This document shows positions 16,071 to 25,230 of a stretch of 64,000 bases of DNA, piece after piece. The notes beneath the pieces are model-generated. The model was not told the origin of the DNA, did not search any database, and saw only the letters and a program-made list of their open reading frames with translations. The first letter of the stretch is position 1. Every line of letters begins with the position of its first letter. Source of the stretch: Haloarcula litorea (GTDB taxonomy: Archaea > Halobacteriota > Halobacteria > Halobacteriales > Haloarculaceae); assembly GCF_029338195.1 (NCBI RefSeq), contig NZ_CP119780.1:220461-284460 (forward strand), given 5' to 3'. The position numbers and the translations under genes are program-made.

Positions 16071-17273
16071 ATGAAGCATCACGACGTCGCGATCGTCGGC
16101 GGCGGCTGTGTCGGGCTCTCCGTCGCGAAACACCTCGCCGAACGGACCGACCTCGACACCGCCGTCATCGAGAAGGAACACCACCTCGCGGCCCACCAGA
16201 GCGGTCGGAACTCTGGGGTCCTCCACCCCGGGTTCAACTACCCACCGGAGTCGAAGAAGGCGCGGTTCGCGACCGAGGGGACCCGACGGATGAAGGAGTA
16301 CTGCGACGACCACGACGTTCCCTGCGAGGAACTCGGGGTCGTGGTCGTCGCGAAGACGGATCGGGAGGAGGCCCATCTGGAGACGCTCGCCGAACAGGCG
16401 GAGGCCAACGGCGTCGAGTACGAACTGTTGCACTCGCAGGAGGCGATCCGGGAGCACGAGCCCCACGCCGAGGGGCAGGCGGCGTTGTACGCACCAGAAG
16501 CCGCCTCCGTCGATTCACAGCAGTACGTCTACGCGCTCGCTCGGGAGATCCAGAATGCCGGCGTGTCGCTGTACACCGGCTACGCCGTCGAGGAGATCGA
16601 CCACACGGCCTCGGGGTACCGGCTGTCGACCAGCAACGGCGACTTCGCCGCGTCGTACCTCGTCAACGCGGCGGGCCTGCACGCCGACACGCTGGCCCAT
16701 CAGCTGGGCGTCGGCGAGCAGTACCAGGTCGTCCCCTTCCGCGGCGAGTACTACGAGGTCCGGCCGGAGCGCGCCCACCTCTGCGAGACGATGATCTACC
16801 CGACGCCGGACCCCGAACTCCCCTTCTTGGGGGTCCACTACACGCGCCGGACAGACGGGAAGGTCATCGTCGGTCCGAACGCTGTCCTGGCGTTCGGCCG
16901 GGAGGCGTACGACAACACCGACCTGGACCCGAGCGACCTCGCTGAGACGCTCACCTACGAGGGGTTCCGGAAGCTACTGGCGTCGAAGACGATGCTCTCG
17001 GTCGCGTGGTCGGAGCTGAACAAGTCCTACCGCAAGGCGAAGTTCACCGAGGCGTCCCAGCGGCTGGTGCCGGAGATCGAGGCCGAGGACCTCCAGCAGA
17101 GCTACGCCGGCATCCGGGCACAGCTGGTCAGCGACGACGGGGAGCTGGTGAAGGACCCGCTGTTCGTCGAGCGGGAGAACGCCGTTCACATCCTCAACGC
17201 CGTCTCGCCGGGCCTGACCTCCTCGCTGCCGTTCGGCGACCACATCGCCGAGACGCTCGCCGCGAAGGTCTGA
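16071..17273 (+). CDS. lhgO: L-2-hydroxyglutarate oxidase (FAD-dependent)
   Basis: A 400-aa DAO-fold flavoprotein. The N-terminal dinucleotide-binding motif is VAIVGGGCVGLSVAKHLAE. Family signatures are HQSGRNSGVLHPGFNYPP, the YEVRPERAHLCETMIYPTPDPELPFLGVH block, VGPNAVLAFGREAY and the closing HILNAVSPGLTSSLPFGDHIAE. These match L-2-hydroxyglutarate dehydrogenase/oxidase, which converts L-2-hydroxyglutarate to 2-oxoglutarate and passes electrons to the membrane or oxygen. It has full family length. A TATAAT box lies about 35 nt upstream. The gene stands between the gene-free region and a cupin gene, with no clear operon partner. It may act in metabolite repair. Confidence 0.88.
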   Translation: MKHHDVAIVGGGCVGLSVAKHLAERTDLDTAVIEKEHHLAAHQSGRNSGVLHPGFNYPPESKKARFATEGTRRMKEYCDDHDVPCEELGVVVVAKTDREEAHLETLAEQAEANGVEYELLHSQEAIREHEPHAEGQAALYAPEAASVDSQQYVYALAREIQNAGVSLYTGYAVEEIDHTASGYRLSTSNGDFAASYLVNAAGLHADTLAHQLGVGEQYQVVPFRGEYYEVRPERAHLCETMIYPTPDPELPFLGVHYTRRTDGKVIVGPNAVLAFGREAYDNTDLDPSDLAETLTYEGFRKLLASKTMLSVAWSELNKSYRKAKFTEASQRLVPEIEAEDLQQSYAGIRAQLVSDDGELVKDPLFVERENAVHILNAVSPGLTSSLPFGDHIAETLAAKV

Positions 17274-17284
17274 CCGGGGGCGGG

Positions 17285-17290
17285 TTTATG
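17285..17290 (+). promoter_or_regulatory. TATA box for the cupin gene
   Basis: TTTATG 24-29 nt before ATG 17314, twelve bases after the lhgO stop. Confidence 0.45.
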
Positions 17291-17313
17291 TCGCTGGCGC
17301 GGGAGAGACGGGT

Positions 17314-17664
17314 ATGACGCTCCCCGAGAGCCTGACGGTCGGTGAGTGGGACGACCCGCTGCGACACGAACAGCCCTACGACGGGATCGAGCGGCGCGTC
17401 CTCGCGTCCGACGCGGACGTGATGCTCGTCCACTACACCGTCGAAGCCGACGCCGTGTTCCCGGCCCACGAGCACGACGAGACCCGACAGACCGTCTTCG
17501 TCGTCGACGGCGAGATCGAACTGTTCGGCGAGCACGAACGGACGCTGGAGACCGGCGACTCGTTCATCGTCGGCCCGGGCGTCAGACACGGCGTCCGTGG
17601 CGTCGCTGAGCGAACGGAACTGCTCGACTCGTTCACGCCGCCGGTCGAGGCGTATCGCGGGTGA
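17314..17664 (+). CDS. Small cupin-domain protein
   Basis: A 116-aa single-cupin protein. The metal-binding motifs are visible as FPAHEHDETRQTVFVVDGEIELF (first motif, His-His-Glu pattern) and the second motif around GPGVRHGVRG. Such small cupins bind a metal and may act as dioxygenases, isomerases or sugar binders. The start has a leaderless promoter. Its 3' end overlaps the convergent lipoprotein gene by 32 bases. Confidence 0.8.
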   Translation: MTLPESLTVGEWDDPLRHEQPYDGIERRVLASDADVMLVHYTVEADAVFPAHEHDETRQTVFVVDGEIELFGEHERTLETGDSFIVGPGVRHGVRGVAERTELLDSFTPPVEAYRG

Positions 17665-18499
17665 GAGGGCGAGCCGCCGGTTCGGTTGTCGCACGGCGGT
17701 CGGGACGGTCCCGTCGCACGGCCCCGTTCTCGCTCACTCCCGGTGGGGACACGCGCTCCCGGCCCCCGTAGACTGCGGTGTCGTCGAGCCACGACGGTAT
17801 CGGAACGCGGTCGAGGCCGGTCTCCACGGTCATCCGGAACACGCGACTGCCGCCCGAGGAGAACGTCTCCCGGTGGTCCACGAACCGGACGACGCCCCGC
17901 CTGTCCACGTACACCCGCGACCTGACGTGGACGGTCTCGTTGGGGTCCGGGTCCGGGAGGTAGACGAGCGTCTCGTTGGCCCGGAGAACCGCGACCGGGT
18001 CCCCGCCGCGCCGCGCGACGCCGACGGTCCGGTACTCGTAGCGCGCGAGGAACTGTCGAAGGGTGAAATCGCCCGACAGAGAGAGTACGAACGGCACGTC
18101 GCCGCTCGCGTCGGGCGTTGTTCGGACGGTGCCGTCGTCGCGTCGGTCGTACCGCCTCCCCCCGGCGATCACCGCGCCCTCGGCCGCGCGGCTGGTCGAC
18201 TGCTTGACACGGACCACGTCGGCGTCCCGATCGACCCACACCTCGCGGACGCCCACCGTCCCCTCGCGTTCCACGCGGCGGTAGAAACTCCGGTTCGCGA
18301 GGGCGGCCTCGTGGCGCGCGACGACGCGGTCGATGTCGACGCGCCCGCCCTCCGTCGGCACGTCGATCCCTTCCGGTGGCCCCGAGGTCAGTTCGACGGG
18401 CGTGACCCGTCGGTCGGGACTGGGCGAGTCCCCGACGAGGCCAGCACAGCCGGCCCCGAGGACGAGCGCGAGCACCGGGATCGCCGACCAGCGGGACAT
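17633..18499 (-). CDS. Hypothetical lipoprotein
   Basis: A 288-aa predicted lipoprotein. MSRWSAIPVLALVLGAGCAG is a short signal peptide with a lipobox ending at Cys18. The mature part has Asp/Arg-rich beta-strand-like sequence including VREVWVDRDADVVRVKQ, NETLVYLPDPDPNETVHVRSRVYVDRRGVVRFVDH and a closing IPSWLDDTAVYG. Similar halophilic lipoproteins of unknown role occur widely. ATG 18499 is used because the upstream extension is arginine-rich and spoils the signal peptide. The C-terminus reads into the convergent cupin gene. I do not recognise a function. Confidence 0.65.
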   Translation of the reverse strand: MSRWSAIPVLALVLGAGCAGLVGDSPSPDRRVTPVELTSGPPEGIDVPTEGGRVDIDRVVARHEAALANRSFYRRVEREGTVGVREVWVDRDADVVRVKQSTSRAAEGAVIAGGRRYDRRDDGTVRTTPDASGDVPFVLSLSGDFTLRQFLARYEYRTVGVARRGGDPVAVLRANETLVYLPDPDPNETVHVRSRVYVDRRGVVRFVDHRETFSSGGSRVFRMTVETGLDRVPIPSWLDDTAVYGGRERVSPPGVSENGAVRRDRPDRRATTEPAARPLTRDTPRPAA

Positions 18500-18630
18500 A
18501 ACCGACAGTACGGCGACCTGGTACGTAGTAGGTGCGGGTGCGTGCACCTGCGGTGCGTGACCGAGCGGGTGCAGACACAGGCCGCGCCCTCGCGCCGCGA
18601 TGCCGGCGCTTGGTGTGGCCATCCCACTGT

Positions 18631-18636
18631 TTTATG
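18631..18636 (+). promoter_or_regulatory. TATA box for the acyl-CoA dehydrogenase gene
   Basis: TTTATG 26-31 nt before ATG 18662. Confidence 0.5.
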
Positions 18637-18661
18637 CCGTGGTAGCTGGTACCAGAGAACG

Positions 18662-19801
18662 ATGCAAGCGCTGACAGCGGAGCAACGCGACTTTGCGGAG
18701 CGCGCGGAGGCCGTCGCCGCGGAGTTCGCCGACGACGCGTACACGTGGCGCGGCGACGTCCCGTGGGAGAACCTCCGGCGGCTGGCCGAGGCGGACCTCT
18801 ACTGTCCGTCGATCTCCGAGGAGTACGGCGGCCAGGGACGGTCCGACGTGGCCGCGATGCTGTTGACCGAGGCGGTCGGTCGGGCGTGCCCCGACACCGG
18901 CTGGTTCACGTACATGCAGAGTATGGTCGCCCCGCGGGCGATCGACCTGTTCGGTTCGGAGGCGGTCAAGTCGGAGTACCTGCCGGACGTGACCGCCGGG
19001 GAGAGCTTCGTCTCGATCGCCATCTCGGAGCCCGAGGCGGGGTCGGACGTCGGCTCGATGACGACGGAGGTCACCGAGGAGGACGGCCAGCTGGTCTGTA
19101 ACGGGGAGAAGACGTGGGTCGGCGGCGTCCCGTTCGGCGACGCCGCGGTGACGTGGGTCCGGTTCCCCGAGGGGCTGGGCTCGGTCGTCATCCCGTACGA
19201 CGACCCCGGCGTCGAGATCGAGGAGGTGTACACGAACATGGCGGGCTACGCGCAGACGCACTTCACGATCGACGACGTGGTAGTCCCGGAGAGCCACGTC
19301 CTCACACGGGGGAAGGAGGCGTTCAAGGAACAACTCGTCTCGCTCAACTGGGAGCGGCTCGGTAGCTCCGCTCTCACCGTCGCGTGGGCGGAGGCGGCGC
19401 TGGAGCAGGCCCTCGACTACGCGAGCGAGCGCGAGCAGTTCGGCCAGCCCCTCGACGAGTTCCAGGGCATCGAGTGGAAGCTCGCGGAGATGTACCGGCG
19501 GGTCGAGACGGCCGCGTCGCTGGTCTATATGGCCGCCGCCGGCGCACAGGGCCACGAGCGGCCGCCGTCGCGACTCCGGACCTCCACCGCGAAGCTCCAC
19601 TGCTCGCGGATCGCCGAGGAAGTCGTCAGCGAGGCCGTCCAGACCGTGGGTGCCCGGGCCTACCAGCAGGGTCACCCGCTGGAGTACCTCTACCGGTTCG
19701 CACGGAGTCGCCGCATCGCGGCCGGCACCGACGAGATGCAGCTGAACACCATCGCCGGGGCCCTCAAGGAGGACGGTCTGCCGGCCGTCTCGGAGCGGTA
19801 G
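18662..19801 (+). CDS. Acyl-CoA dehydrogenase
   Basis: A 379-aa flavoenzyme. FVSIAISEPEAGSDVGSM and CNGEKTWVGG are the middle-domain FAD motifs, and the C-terminal helical domain shows YASEREQFGQPLDEFQGIEWKLAEM and RIAAGTDEMQLNTIAGAL. The tail reads AAGTDE rather than the YEGT that carries the catalytic base in many family members, so the base may sit elsewhere. The acyl group is unknown. It converges on an enoyl-CoA hydratase gene four bases away, hinting that both serve one beta-oxidation-like step pair. The start is set by the TATA box; a far upstream frame extension is spurious. Confidence 0.88.
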   Translation: MQALTAEQRDFAERAEAVAAEFADDAYTWRGDVPWENLRRLAEADLYCPSISEEYGGQGRSDVAAMLLTEAVGRACPDTGWFTYMQSMVAPRAIDLFGSEAVKSEYLPDVTAGESFVSIAISEPEAGSDVGSMTTEVTEEDGQLVCNGEKTWVGGVPFGDAAVTWVRFPEGLGSVVIPYDDPGVEIEEVYTNMAGYAQTHFTIDDVVVPESHVLTRGKEAFKEQLVSLNWERLGSSALTVAWAEAALEQALDYASEREQFGQPLDEFQGIEWKLAEMYRRVETAASLVYMAAAGAQGHERPPSRLRTSTAKLHCSRIAEEVVSEAVQTVGARAYQQGHPLEYLYRFARSRRIAAGTDEMQLNTIAGALKEDGLPAVSER

Positions 19802-19805
19802 AGGT

Positions 19806-20594
19806 TCAGTCGTCGTAGGAGCGGTCGAAGTCGGGCGCGCGGCCCTCGTTGAACGCCGCGACCGCCTCCTGGTGTTCGGCGTCGACGACGCAGTCCCACT
19901 GGTACTTCGCGGCCGTCCGGCAGTACTCGTCGAACCCCTGTTCGGGGTCGACGAGGCGGTTCGTGTGCTGGACCGCGGTCGCCGGCTTGTCGCGGATCTC
20001 CTCGGCGAGGTCGCGGGCCGCCGAGAGGGCGTCCTCGGCCCGCTCGACGGCCAGCCCGATGTCGACGGCGTCCTCGGGATCGATGTCCCGACCGGTGAGC
20101 AGGTACTCGCGGGCCTTCGACTCGCCGACGAGTCGCGGGAGGAGCCACGCGCCGCCGTCGCCGGGGACGAGACCGATGTTGACGAACCCCTCTCGCATCC
20201 CGCCCGCCGGCCCCACCACGCGCAGGTCACACGCCAGCGCGAAGTCACAGCCCGCGCCGATCGCCGGCCCGTTCACCGCCGCGATGGAGGGCGTCGCGGC
20301 CTGTCGGAAGTTCCAGACGAGCTGCTGGATGAGCCAGAGGAACGCGCCGTACTCCTCCGGGGACTGCTCGTCCCAGTCGGGCATCTCCGTGGTGTCGGCC
20401 CCCGAACAGAAGCCGTCGCCCGCACCCGTCAGGACCATCGCGTACACGCCGTCGTCGCCCTCGGCGGTCCGGACGGCCTCGTTGAGTTCCAGGACCGTGT
20501 TCCGGGTGAACGCGTTGTACACGTCGGGGCGCTCGATGGTGATGGTCGCGATGCCGTCGGTCACGTCGTAGCTGATGTCGTCGAACGTCGGCAT
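19806..20594 (-). CDS. Enoyl-CoA hydratase/isomerase family protein
   Basis: A 262-aa crotonase-fold enzyme. ITIERPDVYNAFTRNTV is the N-terminal motif. CSGADTTEMPDWD and NGPAIGAGCDFALACDLRVVG build the oxyanion hole, and GFVNIGLVPGDGGAWLLPRLVG is the usual central block. It has full family length. MPTFDDISYDV (ATG 20594) is chosen; the frame runs far upstream without coding character. A TTATATG box lies at about 20620-20626. It converges on the acyl-CoA dehydrogenase. The substrate could be an aromatic-ring or short-chain enoyl-CoA. Confidence 0.88.
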   Translation of the reverse strand: MPTFDDISYDVTDGIATITIERPDVYNAFTRNTVLELNEAVRTAEGDDGVYAMVLTGAGDGFCSGADTTEMPDWDEQSPEEYGAFLWLIQQLVWNFRQAATPSIAAVNGPAIGAGCDFALACDLRVVGPAGGMREGFVNIGLVPGDGGAWLLPRLVGESKAREYLLTGRDIDPEDAVDIGLAVERAEDALSAARDLAEEIRDKPATAVQHTNRLVDPEQGFDEYCRTAAKYQWDCVVDAEHQEAVAAFNEGRAPDFDRSYDD

Positions 20595-20676
20595 ACCTAC
20601 TGCAACGCTCTCCCCCTTCATATAACCGGGCGCGACGAGGGGAACCGATTTACGGCAGAAGGCTCTGCCCCCTCGT

Positions 20677-22008
20677 ATGATACAGAACAGAGCGACGCTC
20701 GCGACCTCCGAGCCCCGCGAGCTGGCGCTCTCGTGCGTCGAGGCGGGGATCGACGCTGCCCATCCGCGGACGGTCGTCGAGTCGACAGTCGAAGCACGCG
20801 ACGACGATGTGCGCATCGACGGGACCACGTACTCGCTGCGCGAGTTCGACGAGGTCGTCGTCTTGGGTGCCGGGAACGCGGCCGGCCAGATCGCGGCGGC
20901 CCTCGAAGCGGTGCTCGGTGACACCGTCGACGGCGGAATCGTCGTCACCGACGACCCCGCGGAGACGGAGCGGGTGACCGTGGCCCGTGGTGACCACCCG
21001 GTCCCGAGCGAGCGGGGCGCGTCGGCGGCCGAATCGGTCCGGGAGCGAGCCGAAGCCGCGACGGATCGGACCCTCATCATCGCGGTCGTCGGTGGCGGCG
21101 GGAGCGCCCTCCTCCCGGCACCCGCCGGCGACCTCTCGCTGGACGGGCTCCGGACCGTGACTGACGAACTGCTTGCGAGCGGGGCGACGATCCACGAGAT
21201 CAACGCGGTCCGGAAACACGTCTCTGCGGTCAAGGGGGGCCGCCTCGCCGCGGCCGCAGCGCCCGCGACCGTCGTCGGACTGGTGTTCAGCGACGTCGTC
21301 GGTAACGACCTCGACGTCGTCGCTAGCGGCCCGCTCTCGCCGGACCCCACGACGTACGAGGACGCCCGAGACGTGGTCGACCGGTACGACCTCGACGTGC
21401 CCGCGGCGGTGCACGATCGTCTCGCGCGGGGCGTCGCCGGCGAACTGCCGGAGACCCCGGGGCCCGGTGCCGGCGTCTTCGACCGCGTCGACACCCACGT
21501 CCTCGCCGACGGGCTGACCGCGGTCAGGGCCGCAGCGTCTCGTGCTCGGGAGGCGGGGTCCGAGCCGTTGATTCTCTCCACACGCGTCCGCGGGGAGGCC
21601 CGCGAGGCCGCGAAGACGCAGGTCGCCATCGCGGAGGAGGCGGCCGCGACCGGGACGCCGGTCGAGCCGCCGGCGGTCCTCCTGTCGGGCGGCGAGACGA
21701 CCGTGACGCTCACCGGGGACGGGACCGGTGGCCCCAACCAGGAGTTCGCGCTCAGCGCCGCCGTCGAGCTCGCTGGCGGCGACGCGTCGGTGACGGTCGC
21801 GAGCGTCGACACGGACGGCATCGACGGGGCGACCGACGCGGCCGGTGCGCTGATCGACGAGACGACCTGCGACGACGCGACGGGGGCACTCGACGCGCTG
21901 GCCGAGAACGACGCCTATCCGTTTCTCGCCGAGCACGACGCCCTCGTCGAGACGGGACCGACGGGGACCAACGTCAACGACCTCCGGGTCCTCGTCGTCG
22001 AGGACTGA
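20677..22008 (+). CDS. Glycerate 2-kinase (MOFRL family)
   Basis: A 443-aa protein of the GckA/MOFRL family. VVVLGAGNAAGQIAAALE and RGDHPVPSERG are in the N-terminal half, VVGGGGSALLPAP is the nucleotide-binding glycine-rich segment, then INAVRKHVSAVKGGRLA, and the C-terminal MOFRL domain has LLSGGETTVTLTGDGTGGPNQEFALSAA plus DTDGIDGATDAAGA. It phosphorylates D-glycerate to 2-phosphoglycerate, linking sugar-acid or serine breakdown to the lower glycolytic path. It is convergent with the GntP permease gene and divergent from the enoyl-CoA hydratase gene. A GATTTACG box precedes it by about 27 nt. Confidence 0.9.
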   Translation: MIQNRATLATSEPRELALSCVEAGIDAAHPRTVVESTVEARDDDVRIDGTTYSLREFDEVVVLGAGNAAGQIAAALEAVLGDTVDGGIVVTDDPAETERVTVARGDHPVPSERGASAAESVRERAEAATDRTLIIAVVGGGGSALLPAPAGDLSLDGLRTVTDELLASGATIHEINAVRKHVSAVKGGRLAAAAAPATVVGLVFSDVVGNDLDVVASGPLSPDPTTYEDARDVVDRYDLDVPAAVHDRLARGVAGELPETPGPGAGVFDRVDTHVLADGLTAVRAAASRAREAGSEPLILSTRVRGEAREAAKTQVAIAEEAAATGTPVEPPAVLLSGGETTVTLTGDGTGGPNQEFALSAAVELAGGDASVTVASVDTDGIDGATDAAGALIDETTCDDATGALDALAENDAYPFLAEHDALVETGPTGTNVNDLRVLVVED

Positions 22009-22029
22009 GCGAACGCGGCGTCGGTCGGC

Positions 22030-23391
22030 TCAGAACACCATCCCGACGGCGTTCCGGAGGACGACGATCCAGACGATGCTGACGACGCCGAGCAGGAGCG
22101 TCGCAAGCGTCCAGGCCTGGTAGGCGGTCGCGGTCTCCATGTCGGAGAACTCGGTGATGATCCAGAAGTACGAGTCGTTCGCGTGACTGACGGTCATACT
22201 CCCGGCCCCGATGGCCAGGACGGCGAAGACCCTGCCCCACTGTGAGGCCAGGCCCAGCGGCCCCAGCAGCGGCGCGACCAGCCCGGAGGTGGTCAGGATC
22301 GCGACCGTCGAGGAGCCGAGGGCCGTCTTCAGTGCGGCGGCGATGACGAACGCGGCGACGAGGCCGATACCGAGGCCGCTGAACGTGTTGCCGATGAACT
22401 GCTTCAGCGGGAGCGCGCTGAGGACCTGCCCGAACGAACCGCCGGCCCCGGTCACGGCGATGATGACGGCGGCGTCCGTGAGCCCGTCGCTGACCCACTC
22501 GTCGATGACGTCGTCGGAGAACTCGGGGACGACGGCGAAGCTCGTGAACGCGCCGACGACGAGCGCGACCGCCGGGTCGCCCGCAAACAGCAGCCACCGT
22601 TGGAGCGGGCCGGTGACCAGCGCGGGATTCTCGGCCTCCGGATATGCGGCGATGCTTCCGAGAGTGATGAGAGCGATCGGGACGAGGATGGGCGCGAACG
22701 AACGAGCGGGCGAGGGGAGCGTCCCGTACTCGTCTTTGATGTCGTCCATCGTCATCTCCGGAGCGGGGTCGATGTGGTACCGAGACGCGACGGTGCCGGC
22801 CCACTTCGCTGCGACGAGCGTGACCGGCGCGCTGACGAGGATCCCGGCCAGCATCACGAGCCCGACGTCCGCCCCGAGGATACCCGCGGCGGCGATGGGC
22901 CCGGGCGTCGGTGGCACGAAGACGTGTGTGACGTAGAGCCCACCCGCGAGAGCGACACTCAGGGTCGCCAGCGAGAGCTTCGACCGCTCGGCGAGCGATC
23001 GGCTCAGCCCAGAGAGGATCACGTAGCCGGAGTCACAGAACACGGGAATGCTGACGAGGCTGCCGGTGACGGCCATCACCTCGGGCGTGTGGTCCTCACC
23101 GATGAGGTCGAGGATCGTTTCCGCGATGACGATTGCGGCCCCGGACCGCTCCAGGGCGGTCCCGATGATGGTCCCCGCGAGGATGACGATGCCGATGTAG
23201 CCAAGCACGCCACCGAACCCGTCGGTCACCAGTGACGCCGTCTCGGCGGGATCCAATCCGGCGGCGAGACCCGTCGCGTACGCGGCGACCAGCAACGTCA
23301 GGAACGCGTGGAGATTGATGCGAGCGGTCGCGACGATGATGAACGCGACTGCTGCAACTAACAGTAGTATGAGGGGTAACCCTTCGAGCAT
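22030..23391 (-). CDS. GntP family gluconate/organic-acid permease
   Basis: A 453-aa carrier with about 12 or more membrane helices. GntP hallmarks are GFGGVLGYIGIVILAGTIIG, ILSGLSRSLAERSKLSLATLSVALAGGLYVTHVFVPPTPGPIAAAGILGAD and SHANDSYFWIITEFSDM. The family takes up gluconate, glycerate or related hydroxyacids with protons. Next to glycerate 2-kinase and a CoA-transferase, glycerate or another short hydroxyacid is a plausible substrate. A TTTAAT box at 23418-23423 sits about 28 nt upstream. Confidence 0.9.
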   Translation of the reverse strand: MLEGLPLILLLVAAVAFIIVATARINLHAFLTLLVAAYATGLAAGLDPAETASLVTDGFGGVLGYIGIVILAGTIIGTALERSGAAIVIAETILDLIGEDHTPEVMAVTGSLVSIPVFCDSGYVILSGLSRSLAERSKLSLATLSVALAGGLYVTHVFVPPTPGPIAAAGILGADVGLVMLAGILVSAPVTLVAAKWAGTVASRYHIDPAPEMTMDDIKDEYGTLPSPARSFAPILVPIALITLGSIAAYPEAENPALVTGPLQRWLLFAGDPAVALVVGAFTSFAVVPEFSDDVIDEWVSDGLTDAAVIIAVTGAGGSFGQVLSALPLKQFIGNTFSGLGIGLVAAFVIAAALKTALGSSTVAILTTSGLVAPLLGPLGLASQWGRVFAVLAIGAGSMTVSHANDSYFWIITEFSDMETATAYQAWTLATLLLGVVSIVWIVVLRNAVGMVF

Positions 23392-23417
23392 ACAGGCCGG
23401 TCTGGATAACCTTCGAC

Positions 23418-23478
23418 ATTAAAGGCTGTGAAGACAGGTCTCCGACGGTCGGTCCGGCGACCACCACACTATTTAATA
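23418..23478. promoter_or_regulatory. Divergent promoters for GntP and the CoA-transferase
   Basis: TTTAAT (minus, 23418-23423) serves GntP. TTTAATA (plus, about 23472-23478) would start a transcript near 23500, giving the CoA-transferase an unusually long leader of roughly 165 nt for this window. Confidence 0.4.
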
Positions 23479-23565
23479 TGAGCCACCGAGATATATCGAT
23501 AGGACACATCCAGAGTCAGCGATGGCGGTAGTGTGCCGTCCGTCGCGGACTGGACGACCAACACT

Positions 23566-23670
23566 ATGTCTCACGCCACTGACGGCGGGCCTCGCAGCGC
23601 CACCACCGACCACAGACGCATCGTGACCGAGCGAATACGCCAGCGGCACGACGGGGTGACGACTGGATGA
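23566..23670 (+). CDS. Possible 34-aa leader peptide coupled to the CoA-transferase
   Basis: ATG 23566 opens a 34-codon frame (MSHATDGGPRSATTDHRR...) whose TGA overlaps the CoA-transferase ATG (ATGA). It lies inside the long 5' leader. Coupling suggests translation, but the peptide is basic, has no known family and could be chance. Confidence 0.25.
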   Translation: MSHATDGGPRSATTDHRRIVTERIRQRHDGVTTG

Positions 23671-25142
23671 GCGGCCCGAAGCCGGAGCAGGGACCGGTCA
23701 CCGAACGGCGATACGGCGACCTGCCGGAGGTCGATGCCGCGGAGGCCGCGGCCGACATCGAACCCGACGCGACGGTTCTCACGAGCGGCTTCGGGAGCGT
23801 CGGCTACCCGAAGGCGATCCCGCTCGCGCTGGCGGCTGACGACCGGGACCTGTCGCTGACAGTCGTCCACAGCGGCAACGTCGGCGAGGAGATCGACGTC
23901 GACCTCGTCGAGTCCGGCGCGGTCGCCCGCCGCTTCTCGTACCAGTTCTCCGACGTCGCCCGTGCGGCGACGAACCGGCGAGAGATCGCCTTCGGGGACC
24001 GTCACGCCTCCGCCATCGGCGACGAGGTGCAGTACGGCGGGCTGGTCGATCCCGACGTGGCGGTCGTCGAGGCGGTCGCCGTCGGCGAGGACTGGTTCGT
24101 CCCGTCCACGTCGCTGGGGCAGGTGCCGGCGTTCGTCGAGGCCGCGGACCGGCTCTACGTCGAGCTGAACCGCCGGCAACCGCTGGCGCTACAGGCCCTA
24201 CACGACGTCTACCGGCCGGCGGCCCCGCCGGATCGCGGGCCGATCCCGCTCTCCGGCCCGGGCGAACGCATCGGCGACCGATACGTCGGCTTCGAGGCCG
24301 AGAAGCTCGCCGGCGTCGTCGAGACCGACCGTTCGGACTCGACGTACACGTTCCGGGAGCCGACCGACGACGACCTGGCCATCGCGGCCAACCTCGGGTC
24401 GTTCCTCGCCGAAGAGATGGACCGCTCGCCGGTGTTCGACGACGCCGTCTCGCTCCAGTTCGGCGTCGGGTCACTCGGTAACGCCCTGATGGGGGAGCTG
24501 CAGGAGCTGGACTTCGGCGACCGCGACGTCGTCTACTTCGGGGAACTCGTCCAGGACGGGCTGTTCGACATGCTCGACGCCGGCCGGCTGGCGTGTGCGA
24601 GCGCGACCTCGCTGGCGCTGACCGACGAGGGCCAGCGCCGACTGTTCGACGACGTCGAGCGGTACGCCGAGGACATCGTCCTCCGGCCGGCCGACGTCGC
24701 CAACCACCCGGGACTCATCGACCGGTTCGGCGTCGTCGGGGTCAACAGCGCCATCGAGTTCGACATCTACGGCAACGTCAACTCGACCCACGTCCGCGGG
24801 TCGGAGATGATCAACGGCCTCGGGGGCTCGGGCGACTTCAACCGGAACGCCCTCGTCTCGGTCTGTGCGCTCCCGTCGACGCTGAAAGACGGCGCGATCT
24901 CCCGTGTCGTCCCGATGACGTTCCACGTCGACCACACCGAACACGACGTCGACGTGTTCGTCACCGAACAGGGTGTCGCCGACGTCCGCGGCCTCGCGCC
25001 CGTCGAGCGGGCCGAACGCATCGTCGAGAACTGCGCCCACCCGGCGTTCCGTCCGAAGCTCCGTGACTACCTCGACGACGTGACGGCGCGGGACGAACAC
25101 ATCCCACACGACGTCGAGCGGGCCGCGGAGTGGTACGAGTGA
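23667..25142 (+). CDS. Acetyl-CoA hydrolase/transferase family CoA-transferase
   Basis: A 491-aa class I CoA-transferase of the 4-hydroxybutyrate/succinyl-CoA:acetate type. Segments include VLTSGFGSVGYPKAIPLAL, GVGSLGNALMGEL, the oxyanion-like VYFGELVQDGLFDML and GVNSAIEFDIYGNVNSTHV, in which Glu364 is the expected thioester-forming residue, followed by GGSGDFNRNA and FVTEQGVADVRGLAP. It moves CoA between a short carboxylate and an acyl-CoA. The partner acid is not clear; neighbours (organic-acid permease, TRAP carrier, acyl-CoA enzymes) suggest activation of an imported acid. Confidence 0.88.
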   Translation: MSGPKPEQGPVTERRYGDLPEVDAAEAAADIEPDATVLTSGFGSVGYPKAIPLALAADDRDLSLTVVHSGNVGEEIDVDLVESGAVARRFSYQFSDVARAATNRREIAFGDRHASAIGDEVQYGGLVDPDVAVVEAVAVGEDWFVPSTSLGQVPAFVEAADRLYVELNRRQPLALQALHDVYRPAAPPDRGPIPLSGPGERIGDRYVGFEAEKLAGVVETDRSDSTYTFREPTDDDLAIAANLGSFLAEEMDRSPVFDDAVSLQFGVGSLGNALMGELQELDFGDRDVVYFGELVQDGLFDMLDAGRLACASATSLALTDEGQRRLFDDVERYAEDIVLRPADVANHPGLIDRFGVVGVNSAIEFDIYGNVNSTHVRGSEMINGLGGSGDFNRNALVSVCALPSTLKDGAISRVVPMTFHVDHTEHDVDVFVTEQGVADVRGLAPVERAERIVENCAHPAFRPKLRDYLDDVTARDEHIPHDVERAAEWYE

Positions 25143-25230
25143 GGACTCCCGCCTGAGTGGGGCGAGTCACGAAGAAGTGCGGTCGCGACCGCGAGCGGGC
25201 GTGCCTCGAAGAGAGCGGAAGGTGACAGCC

